Shown: piece after piece, positions 12,001 to 22,246 of the stretch
Layout of the letters: the number at the start of each line of letters is the position of its first letter
Numbering within the stretch: the stretch's first letter is position 1
Origin: Isoetes taiwanensis
Lineage: Eukaryota; Streptophyta; Lycopodiopsida; Isoetales; Isoetaceae
Direction: 5' to 3'
NCBI GenBank assembly: GCA_021234155.1
Contig: JAJEKV010000280.1
Location: forward strand, 184,001 to 248,000
Length of the DNA: 64,000 nt
Notes under the pieces: generated by a model
What the model was told of the DNA's origin: nothing
The model's input: the letters and a program-made list of their open reading frames with translations, nothing else
The model's database searches: none
Made by a program: the position numbers and the translations under genes

Positions 12001-13638
12001 TAGGATCTGAGGCCAATCAATAGGATGCTGGGAGTGGATGGCAGATGATCGATGAGCAGGAGAAAGACAAGGCTGAGCTAAACTAAATTGGAATGATTGA
12101 TTAAAAATAACAACAAATTCTTTATATTCGCCGTGATTATTCTTGTTCTTTTAGTTCAAATTATTTCTAATGAGGAAAGCCTTGTAGCTTTAAGTTTGGT
12201 GGTTATTGTTATATTTGGTGAATTTACGTTGGGTGGAACTGTTTGTTGATGTGGGTGTTCTTTATGGAGTACCCATAAAACTTGCGCCACAAGAACTTGA
12301 CAAAACCATCATGGGGTTTGGCAATATTTGTAAGCTTATGAGTGGTGGCCGCATAAGGTGTTTGGCCATACTTTGTGACATCTTGATCCTGCAAAGCAGC
12401 TCAATTTAAAGAAGGGGTTCTGTTAGGCAATTGAAATACCTATGCCAAAAGAGCCGGAGTGAGAAGGATACGATTTTGATCAACCTCTTTTGATACCCCA
12501 CATTAGTCTTGACCAGATGAGCGACAAACTGCCTTAGTTGAAGAGGATTTGGAGCAGGGAGTTCTTGCCTGGAGAACTCGAATAACTCTGTTCGTTCTGC
12601 AACTTCTTGACTTGCACCTTCCAAGGGATCTCGAAGAGTGGGAGTGGGAGAAAACCACCGATTCAAAAAGAGTTGGATCTATGGAGGGGTAACTTGGAGA
12701 GTAGGGAACTTGGGAGAAGCAGCCATGGCGATGAGCAAGAAAGAGGACGGAAAAGCGGAGGACAGGGAGCGAAAGAGATGCAAAAGTTTTAAGGCGCGCG
12801 GCTGTGTAGAAAAGGTATTATAGGAAAGAACATAAGTGGAATATGAGCCGTTGGTGGTGCCAGATGGCAGTAGATCGGAAGGAGACTGTTCGGAGGCAAA
12901 AATTTGGCTGTGTCCCCAAACTGGAACAGAAGATAAAAGGGACGGTGGAGATGAACGAAGATGAATGGTGGGATGGGACGGCTTAAGGAGGTACAAGTAA
13001 TAATGGCAGACAGACGTGGTATTAAGAAAAAGTAATTAAGAGAGGCAACTCGAGAGTCGAACATCATAAAATTGGGTGGCAGATTGTACCATGACAAGAT
13101 TTGCGGCTGGATAGCGGAAGCTTGAAATAGAAGGTGCGTTGCATGCAGACACGTTAGCAAAAAGATGATTGGGCCACGTTGGCAATGCTTTAGGCGGTAG
13201 GGCTATATAAAGCGAGTAGTGGGCAAGAGAAGAACACCAGTTGGCGACGATGGAGAGCGAGTGCACCATGCCCCGTAACTGCAATGAATGGATAACCGGC
13301 AAGATGAATGCCCTGGACCTCTGGAAGCTGCGGAACCGCGGCATCACGATGGATGGCTGGCTGTCTGCACCCCGATCCCCTGACCAACCCGATGGAGGTT
13401 GTGATACACCTGCGCTGGGACCCGGCCCGGAGCAATGCCTCTACCACATCCTGCACGTGACTTCTACTCCGATAGACAGTCCTTTTTAATCTAGAATTTT
13501 GTATATAGGGCTCAGCCCATAGCAGATAAATATGGGCGACGCCCAAATTTTGTTTTTACGCTATATATATAATAAAATAGCTTGAACCCATGACCATATA
13601 ATAAAATAGCTTCCTACTCACTCATCTGCCCCTGTATC
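12001..13638. other. Region downstream of element B integrase; possible 3' LTR, unresolved
   Basis: No family recognised on either strand. A TATATAAA box lies at about 13203-13210 (plus), followed by an open stretch (13241-13489) rich in Asp/Pro with no known domain. 'ATATAATAAAATAGCTT' is duplicated at 13567-13582 and 13595-13610. An LTR of element B would be expected here, but its partner beyond 45861 is missing, so its limits cannot be set. Confidence 0.3.
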
Positions 13639-14546
13639 TTAATGATCTTTCGTTCTGTCTAAATGATCAGTCGTGGCTTCTGTGTGGAAAAGTTTGAGGC
13701 GAAAACCATTAACTAGAGTAGGTAATGGAGTGCCATCTAATTCAGCAAGTTTGAAAACACTTGGTTGCACCACTTGAAGAATCTGATAAGGACCAAGCCA
13801 TCGAAACTTTAATTTGCCCAGAAACGTTTTGTATCTGGAATCATAGAGTAGAATCAAATCTCTCTCCTTGAATGTCTTTGCTTTCAAATATTTGTCATGC
13901 CATGATTGTCTCAAGTGTTGGCCAGTGAGAACACGAAGATAGGCGTCTTTGCGAAGTTCATCTAGCTGTTCTAGTTGATAAACGCGTTCTTGGAGTGCTG
14001 CAGGTGGATTATGCATTGTGGCCAACTGAAAACAGAGAGCTGAAAGAACATATTCAAAAGGCACGAGAGCCTCTTGGCCATAAACCAACTTGAAAGGACT
14101 GTGTCCAGTGGCAATTTTAAAACTCGTGTTGTAAGCCCAGAGAACAGTAGGTAGCTTGTCCTGCCAATCCGTGCGAGAAGCATCATAAATTTTCTTCAAG
14201 ATGGTAATGAGAGTCTTATTGGTGCTTTCAGCCAAGCCATTCCCTTGAGGATAATAAGGTGTGCTTTCTCTGTGATGAATATGCAAATAATCCGTCAATT
14301 CCTTCATAGTATGATTGACAAAGTGGACGCCACGATCACTGACCAGTTCCGTGGGACAACCAAAACACGTGATAACATGTGCGTAGAGAACTTTAGTCAT
14401 ACTGGCAGCAGCCCACTTCATGGCATAATCTGTGAGAACCAAAATATAGCGGGCACGGGTGTGCCTCGCAGGAGGATCCATTGGCCCAACAAAGTCTATG
14501 CCCCTACTTATTGAAGGGTAGCGGGGTAGCAACTGGAGTCAAAGGA
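13639..14546 (-). pseudogene. Element B integrase core and C-terminal domain
   Basis: About 300 codons almost intact. The catalytic triad is visible: Asp in LVLTDYAMKW, Asp in ELVSDRGVHF, Glu in NGLAESTNK. HSPFKLVYGQEALVP and the GPY/F module (KFRWLGPYQI) follow, ending DHLDRTKDH and stop. The frame continues upstream to about 14546 with one stop (LPLTPVATPLPF before GIDFVGP). The zinc finger that should precede it is on the other strand at 15150-15279. Confidence 0.9.
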
Positions 14547-14550
14547 AGAG

Positions 14551-15279
14551 TGTCACTGCTTTTGCTATTGGTGCTGTTCTCTCTCAAGCATATGATGAGC
14601 ACACGGATAAACCCATCCGCTATGCTAGCCGTAAACTCAATCCTGTGGAGCGCAATTATTCAGCCACGAAGCAGGAAGCACTGGGCCTTGTCTTCTGCGT
14701 CCAACGCTTCCGTCATTATTTGTTGGTTAGCAAAATCAAATTCTTTGTTGACCACCAAGCTCTTCTCTATCTGATCAACAAAGCCACGCTCACGTATCGC
14801 ATTGCTCGCTGGGTCTTCAGGAATTTGCTCCTTTCAAAATCATTCACAAGGCAGGAAAATCTCATGTTGTGCTCGACTATCTCTCACGCATCCATACGAA
14901 CGATCCGTCCACGGGTGTTTCTGATGTTTTTCCAGATGCACAACTATTCTTGGTCACAGCCACGCCACATTGGTTTCATGAATATCAGCAGTATCTCATC
15001 TCTGGAGCCCTTCCATCTGAGGACTCCACGCTTTCTCCTGAGAAGCTTAGGTCCCGCCGTCAACAGTTCCTCCATGAGGTCCGTGACTATACCATGGTTG
15101 CAGGCCATCTCTACAAACGTGGCAAGGACATGGTCTTGCGTCGGTGTGTTCTGCCTCACGAAGTGCCTGAGATTGTCTGTCAAGCTCATGAGGGTCTTGG
15201 TGATGGGCATTTCAGTGGTGATACCACGGCCCGCAAAATTCTTCTTGCAGGCTATTTCTGGCCCACGCTCTTCAAAGAT
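14551..15279 (+). pseudogene. Element B RNase H and integrase zinc finger (inverted segment)
   Basis: Reads AFAIGAVLSQAYDEHTDK, YASRKLNPVERNYSATKQE and DHQALLYLINKAT (Ty3/gypsy RNase H), then after a frame change VLDYLSRIHTND, then HEGLGDGHFSGDTTARKI and AGYFWPTLFKD, the His-His half of the H2C2 finger. The Cys half (CKCDVCQ) is at 41765-41780, beyond element A. Orientation is opposite to the rest of B. Confidence 0.9.
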
Positions 15280-17767
15280 TGCTGCCACTCATGGCAGCAT
15301 AGAAGAGCCCTAGACATATCTGACATTGGCTCATTGAATGCATGAGGAAATATGAAGACCATTGGCTTTCAGAAGCACTTGAAGACTCAGTCAAACAGCA
15401 AAAGGAACAAATGTTTAGAAGAACCAAAGAAGGACATTCACTTGGTTATCTCAAAATTGGAGGATGGACAAGGTTTTTGATTATCATTCAAGGTACTAGA
15501 GATCACTCCTACAAGATTTGAAGTCACTTGTTGAAGAATTGCAAGACATGAGCATGGTATGAAGTCTATTTCATGATTTGAGCATTTGAAGTTTGGATTC
15601 TTGATGTTGTAAGAGTTTTGCCTAGCCAATTTCCCATTTTAATTGCCATTTGACTCATATTCCACCTTCCTATTTCTTGTCATCTCTACACTTCATACTA
15701 TCATTACCCATACATCTATATTTCATCATACCATACTTTGGGATTTTCAATTCACCTTTCCCTAGTCAAAATGACCCACACACTCATGATCCATCCATAC
15801 ATTCATAAGTTTACCAAAAGAAACTAAAAAAAATGTTGAGGCATTACCCTACATTCTCTCACTTCAAAGACCTAGGGTTAAAGTGATCACTAGGTTGAGG
15901 AAAGGTGGCTATTCAAAAGGTTGTCACCTATGTCTAGTTGGCAAAGGGAATTTTTTATGCCCACATCATCACTCACAAGTCCACATCACCATTCATTACA
16001 CGCGTGTCAATCCACATCATTTTCATTCCATATCCACCTCATTAAAACATTTTGACTAGGGAAAAGTTTTTGTCATCCAATGGTACCACATCAGCAGTAC
16101 ATTTGCCACCTCACCAAAATTTATGCCTAGTCACCCCCCTTCACTCTTTTGACAAAAAATCAAAGTGCTCCAAAATCATCTTTTGACAAAACCACCTGGT
16201 AGCCCTTGTGAAAATATGCCACCTGGCACAAAATATTTTCAAATTGAGTCTATTTGGACCTCCTTAAGCTACTTCTTGGGAAACGTGCCTTCTTGGAAAA
16301 AATGGCAAAACCTACCTACATCTACCCCCCCATCTATCTACCCTCTCATTTTCCGCCAAGTGGCGTCCCCCCTGGCGTGCCAGGTCGAAACACGAGCCGA
16401 CGCTGGCGTGGGAGGAGACCACGCAATCAGTTAAAACGGCTTCAGAACTGTATTTATATCCTTGTTTAACTTTTTGCTCTTGGCCACGTGGGATATATCC
16501 CTGAAGAAAGCAAGAACCCTTAAATTTTTGCCAACCAAGAAACGGAATTTTGGCAAGATCCCACCACAAATTAGCATCATTACCTTCCGAATCCACCCGC
16601 AACATCAAGAAAACCAAATCGAAGCTAAAAGACAAAGGATAATTCAAGAATTGCAAATGTAAGCGGGGCCTTTTTAAAGAGGGCAAATCTCTATCGCGAA
16701 AAATCCGGGGCTTTTACGCTAAATTGAAGACTGGCCGGTGTGAAGTACATGCAAAGCGATCTCTTTGTCGCGGATTCGACCCTCCTTCTTTGTTCAAATT
16801 GATCGTTGATCAAAAAGCTGACCATAAACCTGTCCGTTTTTTCGGAAATATGCTTTGCTCATTAACTGTGGGCATCGAAAATGATGTGATTCCTCCAATT
16901 TGATATATCAAGTGAATGAAAATCCAATTTGGTAATATCTTTCCCTTTGAAAATTGTTGAAGTTCCAAAAATAGCTCAAATAGCTTCTATATTGCACAAA
17001 GACTAAAGAAAATTCAAAAAAATAGCTTATTTTGTTTCCTTCAACTAGTATGCATATCAATCAACACTGTTCTATGGTTAATAAAGAAAAAAATTCTGCT
17101 CATCATAATGCAATTCCGTTTCTCATCACTTTAAGCGCACCATTGCACACTCTATAGTTGAACTCCCGAAGCTCTAGTGGTTTTAATAGCAAGGGTTGAT
17201 TTAGGATATCTCTCTTTGTTCCTTTTACATAGATTTCCTACTTAAATATCGATAAAATTTGAAAAAAGCATTCTCAATTGTAAAAGACAGATCTGTCCGG
17301 GTTCATAAAACCCCATAGTTCAAACATATCTTTATCTCTCGACTGTGTATTAGTGTTTGCACGTAACCCTTTAGACCTTTTAACACCTTTCCGTGTGGTT
17401 TCATTCAAAAAGATATTCCTAGAGAATTTGCAAAGGGAGCTCTCACGAGGGCATTGACCAAATTCGACCTAGTCGGGGTTGTGTGATTTTAAAGTACCAA
17501 ATGATATCGACTTCGAGGATATATTTTGCACACATATCATATCAATTGTCTAGTATACTATTGCATTGATTTCAGAAAAAAAATTCAACTTATATTGCTC
17601 AGGATCTAAAGGTTAGCACTGTGCATTTTCTTCCAATTTGGGAAGCTGGTTCTAACAGATTCTTTGAAGGTTGTTTTCGCAAATTTTGAGCATAGAGTGG
17701 TTGCCTAAAAGCAACCCGGAGGTCCTAGACCATTCAGGTTGAGGGATTGCGGGGAATACCCTCAACA
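15280..17767 (+). repeat. 5' LTR of element A (2488 bp)
   Basis: Begins TGCTGCCACTCATGGCAGCA and ends ATACCCTCAACA (TG...CA rule). It matches 39265-41739 over its full length with scattered small differences. The first 20 bp form a perfect hairpin (TGCTGCCA, loop CTCA, TGGCAGCA). It holds no protein-coding gene; a 63-codon minus-strand open frame is present unchanged in both LTRs but has no known family. Confidence 0.93.
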
Positions 17768-17770
17768 TCT

Positions 17771-17789
17771 TGGAGGCTCCTACCGAGAT
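17771..17789 (+). promoter_or_regulatory. Primer binding site of element A (tRNA-Gln-like)
   Basis: TGGAGGCTCCTACCGAGAT starts 3 nt after the LTR. From general knowledge of plant tRNA-Gln 3' ends (…ATCTCGGTAGGACCTCCA), it is the complement with one extra base (GGCTCC instead of GGTCC). The extra base may be mutation or a sequencing error. Confidence 0.65.
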
Positions 17790-17810
17790 CCACCCCGGTT
17801 CTTGGGAACT

Positions 17811-18660
17811 ATGGCTCCTAGACTAAAATCTTTGAGACATCCGAACATCGAGGTACAAGATAATGCAGAGGTACAAGCTACACCCCAAGGTATGTCAGAC
17901 ATCTCAACAAATCGTGAATCTAAACACCACTGGGTGTCAAGCCAATACTTTGAACCGAATGTTCCCATTCCTGTTCCTACATTTGACTCTACTATGAGTG
18001 CTAACAATTTTCTCAAGGTTTTTGATGAGTATTATCAAGAATATGGCCACAAGAAAGGTACCAAGTTCACTGAATTCAAGAAGTGCTTCAAAAATGATGA
18101 AGTAAGAGCTTGGTTGGAATATGTGATAAGTGATGGAACTAACACATGGGATGAGATTATCAAAAGATTCCTAGCAAGGTTTGGAAAGGTTTATGATCCT
18201 CAAGATCTTGTTTTTGAATTACAAACCTTCCATATTAGAAATGGTGAGACTATTCATCAATATGTAGAAAGATTTCATGTATCTCACCAAATGTCAAACT
18301 AATCAAGTGCCTCACCATACTTTGCATCTTGTTGCATCTTTTTATAAGAGGTTTGATCAGGGGCATCGAGAGTACACAGAAAATGCTTAAGATTTACAAG
18401 GGGAGGGATTTGCTACCATTCACAAGGCTTTTAACAAGGCTATTGAAATTGCCGATGTGCTTTCCTCCTTGCCGATGATGTTTATGCCACTAATGATCCT
18501 TTCTTCCCGTGATTTTGAACAAGAGCATATGGGTCCGGATGCCATACCAGTTTATGCCGTTTCGTGAAAGACAAAAAGAAATTCAAGACAATGAAGAATC
18601 GATAGCTCTGCTGCTAATACCAAAACAGATGTTGACAAGGTTGTCGAGGCCCTACTTGAA
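17811..18660 (+). pseudogene. Element A gag (capsid region)
   Basis: Gag polyprotein of a Ty3/gypsy element; packages the RNA in particles. The first Met after the primer site is at 17811 (MAPRLKSLRHPN). The retrotransposon gag core is visible: FLKVFDEYYQEYG, RAWLEYVI, TWDEIIKRFLARFG, ETIHQYVERFH. A stop at 18300 and frame changes follow; later fragments continue to about 18660. Confidence 0.85.
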
Positions 18661-18699
18661 GTGACCAAACAACTCTGTGAATTGAAGGCTTCAAGACCC

Positions 18700-19010
18700 G
18701 AAAGAAGAACTTATCCTCCATGTGCACATTGCATGAGAGACACTCATTCTTTCCGAGATTTGTTGGTACTGTGCTTTGTCTTAAATGCAATAAGAGAGGC
18801 CATTATGGTAAAGAGTGCCCCCGTCGTATTTTTTGCAAAGCCACAGGACACTATGAAGATAGATGTAGTGTTAAAGAGTATTTTGCTAGACAAGAAAAAG
18901 CAAAACTGCCAAACCCGCTTCGTTAAATATTTGTCCAAACTTTTATCCTATAAGGTTTGTGCAGGAATCAAGAGCAGGAAGAAATTATGGTCATTGCACA
19001 CCGAGCTATG
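18700..19010 (+). pseudogene. Element A gag nucleocapsid (zinc knuckle)
   Basis: CLKCNKRGHYGKEC fits CX2CX4HX4C exactly, followed by a second, imperfect finger (FCKATGHYEDRC). RNA-binding nucleocapsid part of gag. Frame breaks on both sides. Confidence 0.85.
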
Positions 19011-19124
19011 ATGAAAGACAAGGAGGCAACTCGAGAAGAAACAGTAAAACAAGTGCTCTAGAAGGTAGAGGGAATAAAACAAACCCCCGCAGAAGAAGGT
19101 AAACAACCGATACCTCCTCCGCCT

Positions 19125-19790
19125 TTGTCAAAATTTCCGAGAAAAGATAAAGACAATGATGAATTCGAGACTCTTATGAAAAGTTCAAAAATCAAGTGTA
19201 GACCTACTCACATTGTTGAGAATTGCTCCTACTTACGTAAAAAAAAGATGCTTAGTTTGACTCGGGAGGAACAAGTTAACCTCACACAGAGGAGGAGCGA
19301 TTGCTTTTACAAACCACATTGAAGAACAAATGCCGGTACAAGATGAGCATGACCCTGTGTGCCTTCACTTGTGCCGCCAACATTGGTAAAAGAGCCTTGT
19401 CCAAGGTATTACTAGATGGTGGTTCACCTTTAAATGTCATGCCACATCATGTGATGAGACAATGTGGCCTAGAGGTTGACAAAAAAGCCCCAATGGTACT
19501 TAAATCCTTCTCCAATTGAAAAATAAACCCCATAGAGATTGTAAGCAAGGTACCTATAGATATTGAAGGGATTGTAGTGGTCGCTAATTTTGTAGTGGTT
19601 GCTTTTGAAGGTATGAATGAAAAATCAGATATTTATGACCTCCTTTTAGGAAGAAGATGGCTGTCCCATGAGATGCTAGGCCTATATGGTCAAGAGGTGA
19701 GTGTACCATTACCGATGGCAAAAGGGGTCACTATTTACAACAAGTTGGGGAATTTGAATCTTTTAACTATATTGAAGAAGATTTGTTGAT
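19125..19790 (+). pseudogene. Element A aspartic protease region
   Basis: VLLDGGSPLNVMP (near 19411) is the catalytic D-x-G motif of plant Ty3/gypsy retropepsins. DIYDLLLGRRWL near 19640 is the downstream conserved 'dvllGR.WL' box. Split by a stop at about 19519. Confidence 0.8.
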
Positions 19791-19879
19791 GTCTAACCAA
19801 CCCGGGTGAGTATGAAGTAATTATGGCTCGCCTTGATATAGCAAAGAGACCATCCGGACAAGCGCGAGACACTCAAGGA

Positions 19880-20290
19880 AAGTAGTAGTGCTTACTTATG
19901 GTTTGATGGTGGTGTTTCTAAGAAACTAAGCATAGCATCATCCGCCGCTATTCTCAAAGATAAGTCCAAAGAAATTAATGGCAAAAGTAGGCGTAATCCA
20001 TTTGAATTCCACTTCTAACATGGGTGAGTATAAAGCATTGATTGCAGGATTGCAGGAGGCTAAGCACCTTGGTATTACTGACATTATTGTGTTTGGTGAC
20101 TCCCAACTTGTGTGTAGACAGATCCTAGGAGATTATCGCACCAAGAACAAGGATATGCTCATACTTAGAGATCAAGCTTTAGAAGAATTATCGTGGTTTT
20201 CAACTTGGGAGTCGCATCATATAACTAGAGAGTTCAATGAGGAGGCAGATGCCTTATGCAAGAGTGTCTTGCTTGAACATCTAGCAGAAG
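19880..20290 (+). pseudogene. Archaeal-type RNase H domain located before the RT
   Basis: The four acidic positions of RNase H are visible: Asp in WFDGG (about 19903), Glu in MGEYKALIAGL (about 20020), Asp in IVFGDSQLVC (about 20093), and Asp in FNEEADALCK (about 20240). The pattern GDSQLV...NEEADAL is that of the second, archaeal-like RNase H known from Tat-lineage plant elements. There it normally follows RT-RNase H. Here it precedes the RT and shares one continuous frame with it (19978-20730). Confidence 0.8.
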
Positions 20291-21400
20291 GTGCTATTAA
20301 AGAAGAAGAGCTTGAAGAAGAGGAACTCAAACAACTTCATCCTATTCTGGTAATCAATGCTAGTACTGAAAAACAAGTAAGAGAAATCCAAATAGAGAAG
20401 AATGGTCAGAATAGAGTCTTGTATGTTGGAGATATGTTTAGAGAAGAAGATGAATGCACATTAACTAAATTTTTTAATGAATGGAAGGATGTGTTTGCTT
20501 GGGACTATGATGAATTAGTTGGTGTTGATAAGAACATTTGTGAGTTTGAGATAAAGGTTAAGGAGGGTATCAAACCTGTGATGCAAAAACTCAGAAGAAT
20601 CAATGTATCCTTGCTTGACTTAATCAGAGAAGAATTACTTAGAATGAAAGATGCAGGTGTGATCACTGAAATATCAAATCCAGAATGGTTGTCATGCATT
20701 GTGCCCGTTGAAAAAAAACAAAACTATTAGAATCGTGATTGACTATAGGGATTTGAATAAAGCCAATCGTTAAAGATTGCTATCCTTTGCCTTTTTGGAA
20801 GAAGTTTTACATGCAGTTCATGTGTGGAAGGAGATCTACTCTTTCTTAGATGGATTCTCGTGGTTTAATCAGATCTGTCAAGCTAGAAGACCAGCCAAAG
20901 ACAAAGCTTTCATTACACCATGGGGAACTTTTGCCATGAAAAGAATGCCTTTTGGTTTGATGAATGCTCCAAAGAACTTTTCAAAGAACAATGGACGCTT
21001 ATATTCAAGGACATGCCTTCAACCCTGCATTCGTGGTTTTTCTTGATGATCTTTGCTTGGGATCAGCCTTAAGGGATCATTTTAACTATCTAACTAAAAT
21101 ATGTGTTATGTGCGTAAAAGGAGGTGTGAGTTTGAATCCCAAAAAATGCGTGTTTCTCTGCTCCAAGGGAGGATTGCTAGGCCATGAAGTATCTTCCAAA
21201 GGGATTCAAGTAGCTGAAAGTAAGGTGGATGCCCCCGAAAAACTAGCACCACCTAAAACTGTTAGGGAAGTAAAAAGTTTTTGGGATGGTAAGTTTTCTC
21301 GAGGATGTATGTCCCACATTTCTCTAATATCGCGGGTTCTATATCGATCTCACCAAGGTTGGCAAGTATACCAAACATGAGAGCAAGTTAATTATGGTTG
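20291..21400 (+). pseudogene. Element A reverse transcriptase
   Basis: Begins in the same frame as the archaeal-type RNase H: FNEWKDVFAWDYDEL, then GVITEISNPEWLS. After breaks at about 20730 the fragments AFITPWGTFAMKRMPFGLMNAP, FVVFLDDLCLGS (catalytic F/YxDD) and LNPKKCVFLC follow, then the connection domain. Needed for cDNA synthesis. At least three frame breaks. Confidence 0.9.
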
Positions 21401-21806
21401 AATGGACTCGGACATGCCAGCTTGCTTTTGATAATATTATACAAGCCATCTCCATTCTCAGACATTTAAACCTCCCGATACATCCAAATCCTTTGAGGCT
21501 TATATCAAGATAACCAAAAGAGTCAGAGGATTAGTTCTTGCTGCAAGAAGAAGAGGTGGTAACTTTGCCAAAGAAAATTTGGTCTAACACTGAAATGAGA
21601 TATCCAAGACTTGAAAAAAGTGCAGCAGCCCTTATGTTCTTGATTGATAGACAGGGACATCTCATTCAAAAGAGCCATACTCAAGTGTACATGAAACAAA
21701 ATCCTTTATCCTTGATGTTCTCAAAGAAGCAGCCTAAGGCTAAGATATGTAGATGGGCTTGCAAAATTCAAGCCTATGATATTGTTGTCAAAGTGATCAC
21801 TTTAGT
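21401..21806 (+). pseudogene. Element A Ty3-type RNase H remnant
   Basis: EMRYPRLEKSAAALMF, QVYMKQNPLSLMFSK and WACKIQAYDIVVKVI match the C-terminal half of the usual Ty3/gypsy RNase H, much decayed. Ends where the TTAA-flanked MITE begins. Confidence 0.7.
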
Positions 21807-21809
21807 TAA

Positions 21810-22242
21810 CCTATAACATAAACCATTACATTAAATTAAATTAAACCATTACATTACCTTTCAATTAAATCCCCCTTCAAACCCCCTTTGGTTTGGGTGC
21901 ATCTTCACACGGGGGGTGACTCCGGGCAACGAGAGCTGTTGGATAGGCATATTCACCCCTTATTCCTTAATCTACACCGCACACAAAGTTCCTCGCTTGT
22001 GGGGTATGGAAGTATGGAATTTGCTATACTTTGTATAACAAGATTTGCAAAATACTATAAGATTTGAGGTAATATACTATATGGTGTTGATTTTGTATGC
22101 GCAAAACATAATTATAGGGGCTCGCCGCCCTACGCCACCCCCGGTGTGAATATGCACCCAAACCAAAGGGGTTTGAAGGGGATTTAATTTAAAGGTAATG
22201 TAATGGTTTAATTTAATTTAATGTAATGGTTTATGTTATAGG
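21810..22242. mobile_element. 433-bp MITE with about 113-bp terminal inverted repeats, TTAA target
   Basis: Left arm from 21810 (CCTATAACATAAACCATTAC) and right arm ending 22242 are inverted copies over about 113 bp with only a few mismatches. Both ends are flanked by TTAA (21806-21809, 22243-22246). TTAA targets and ends starting with CC are piggyBac-like, so a piggyBac-derived MITE is the best guess. No coding capacity. Confidence 0.85.
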
Positions 22243-22246
22243 TTAA

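Noticed and set aside
12206-12409. 67-codon plus-strand frame (MGFGNICKLMSGG) as an initiation-factor-like exon
   Set aside because: Resemblance too weak and no neighbouring exons found.
15438-15629. 63-codon minus-strand frame, identical at 39423-39614
   Set aside because: It is identical only because both lie in the first, well-conserved part of the LTRs. No family, no expression signal.
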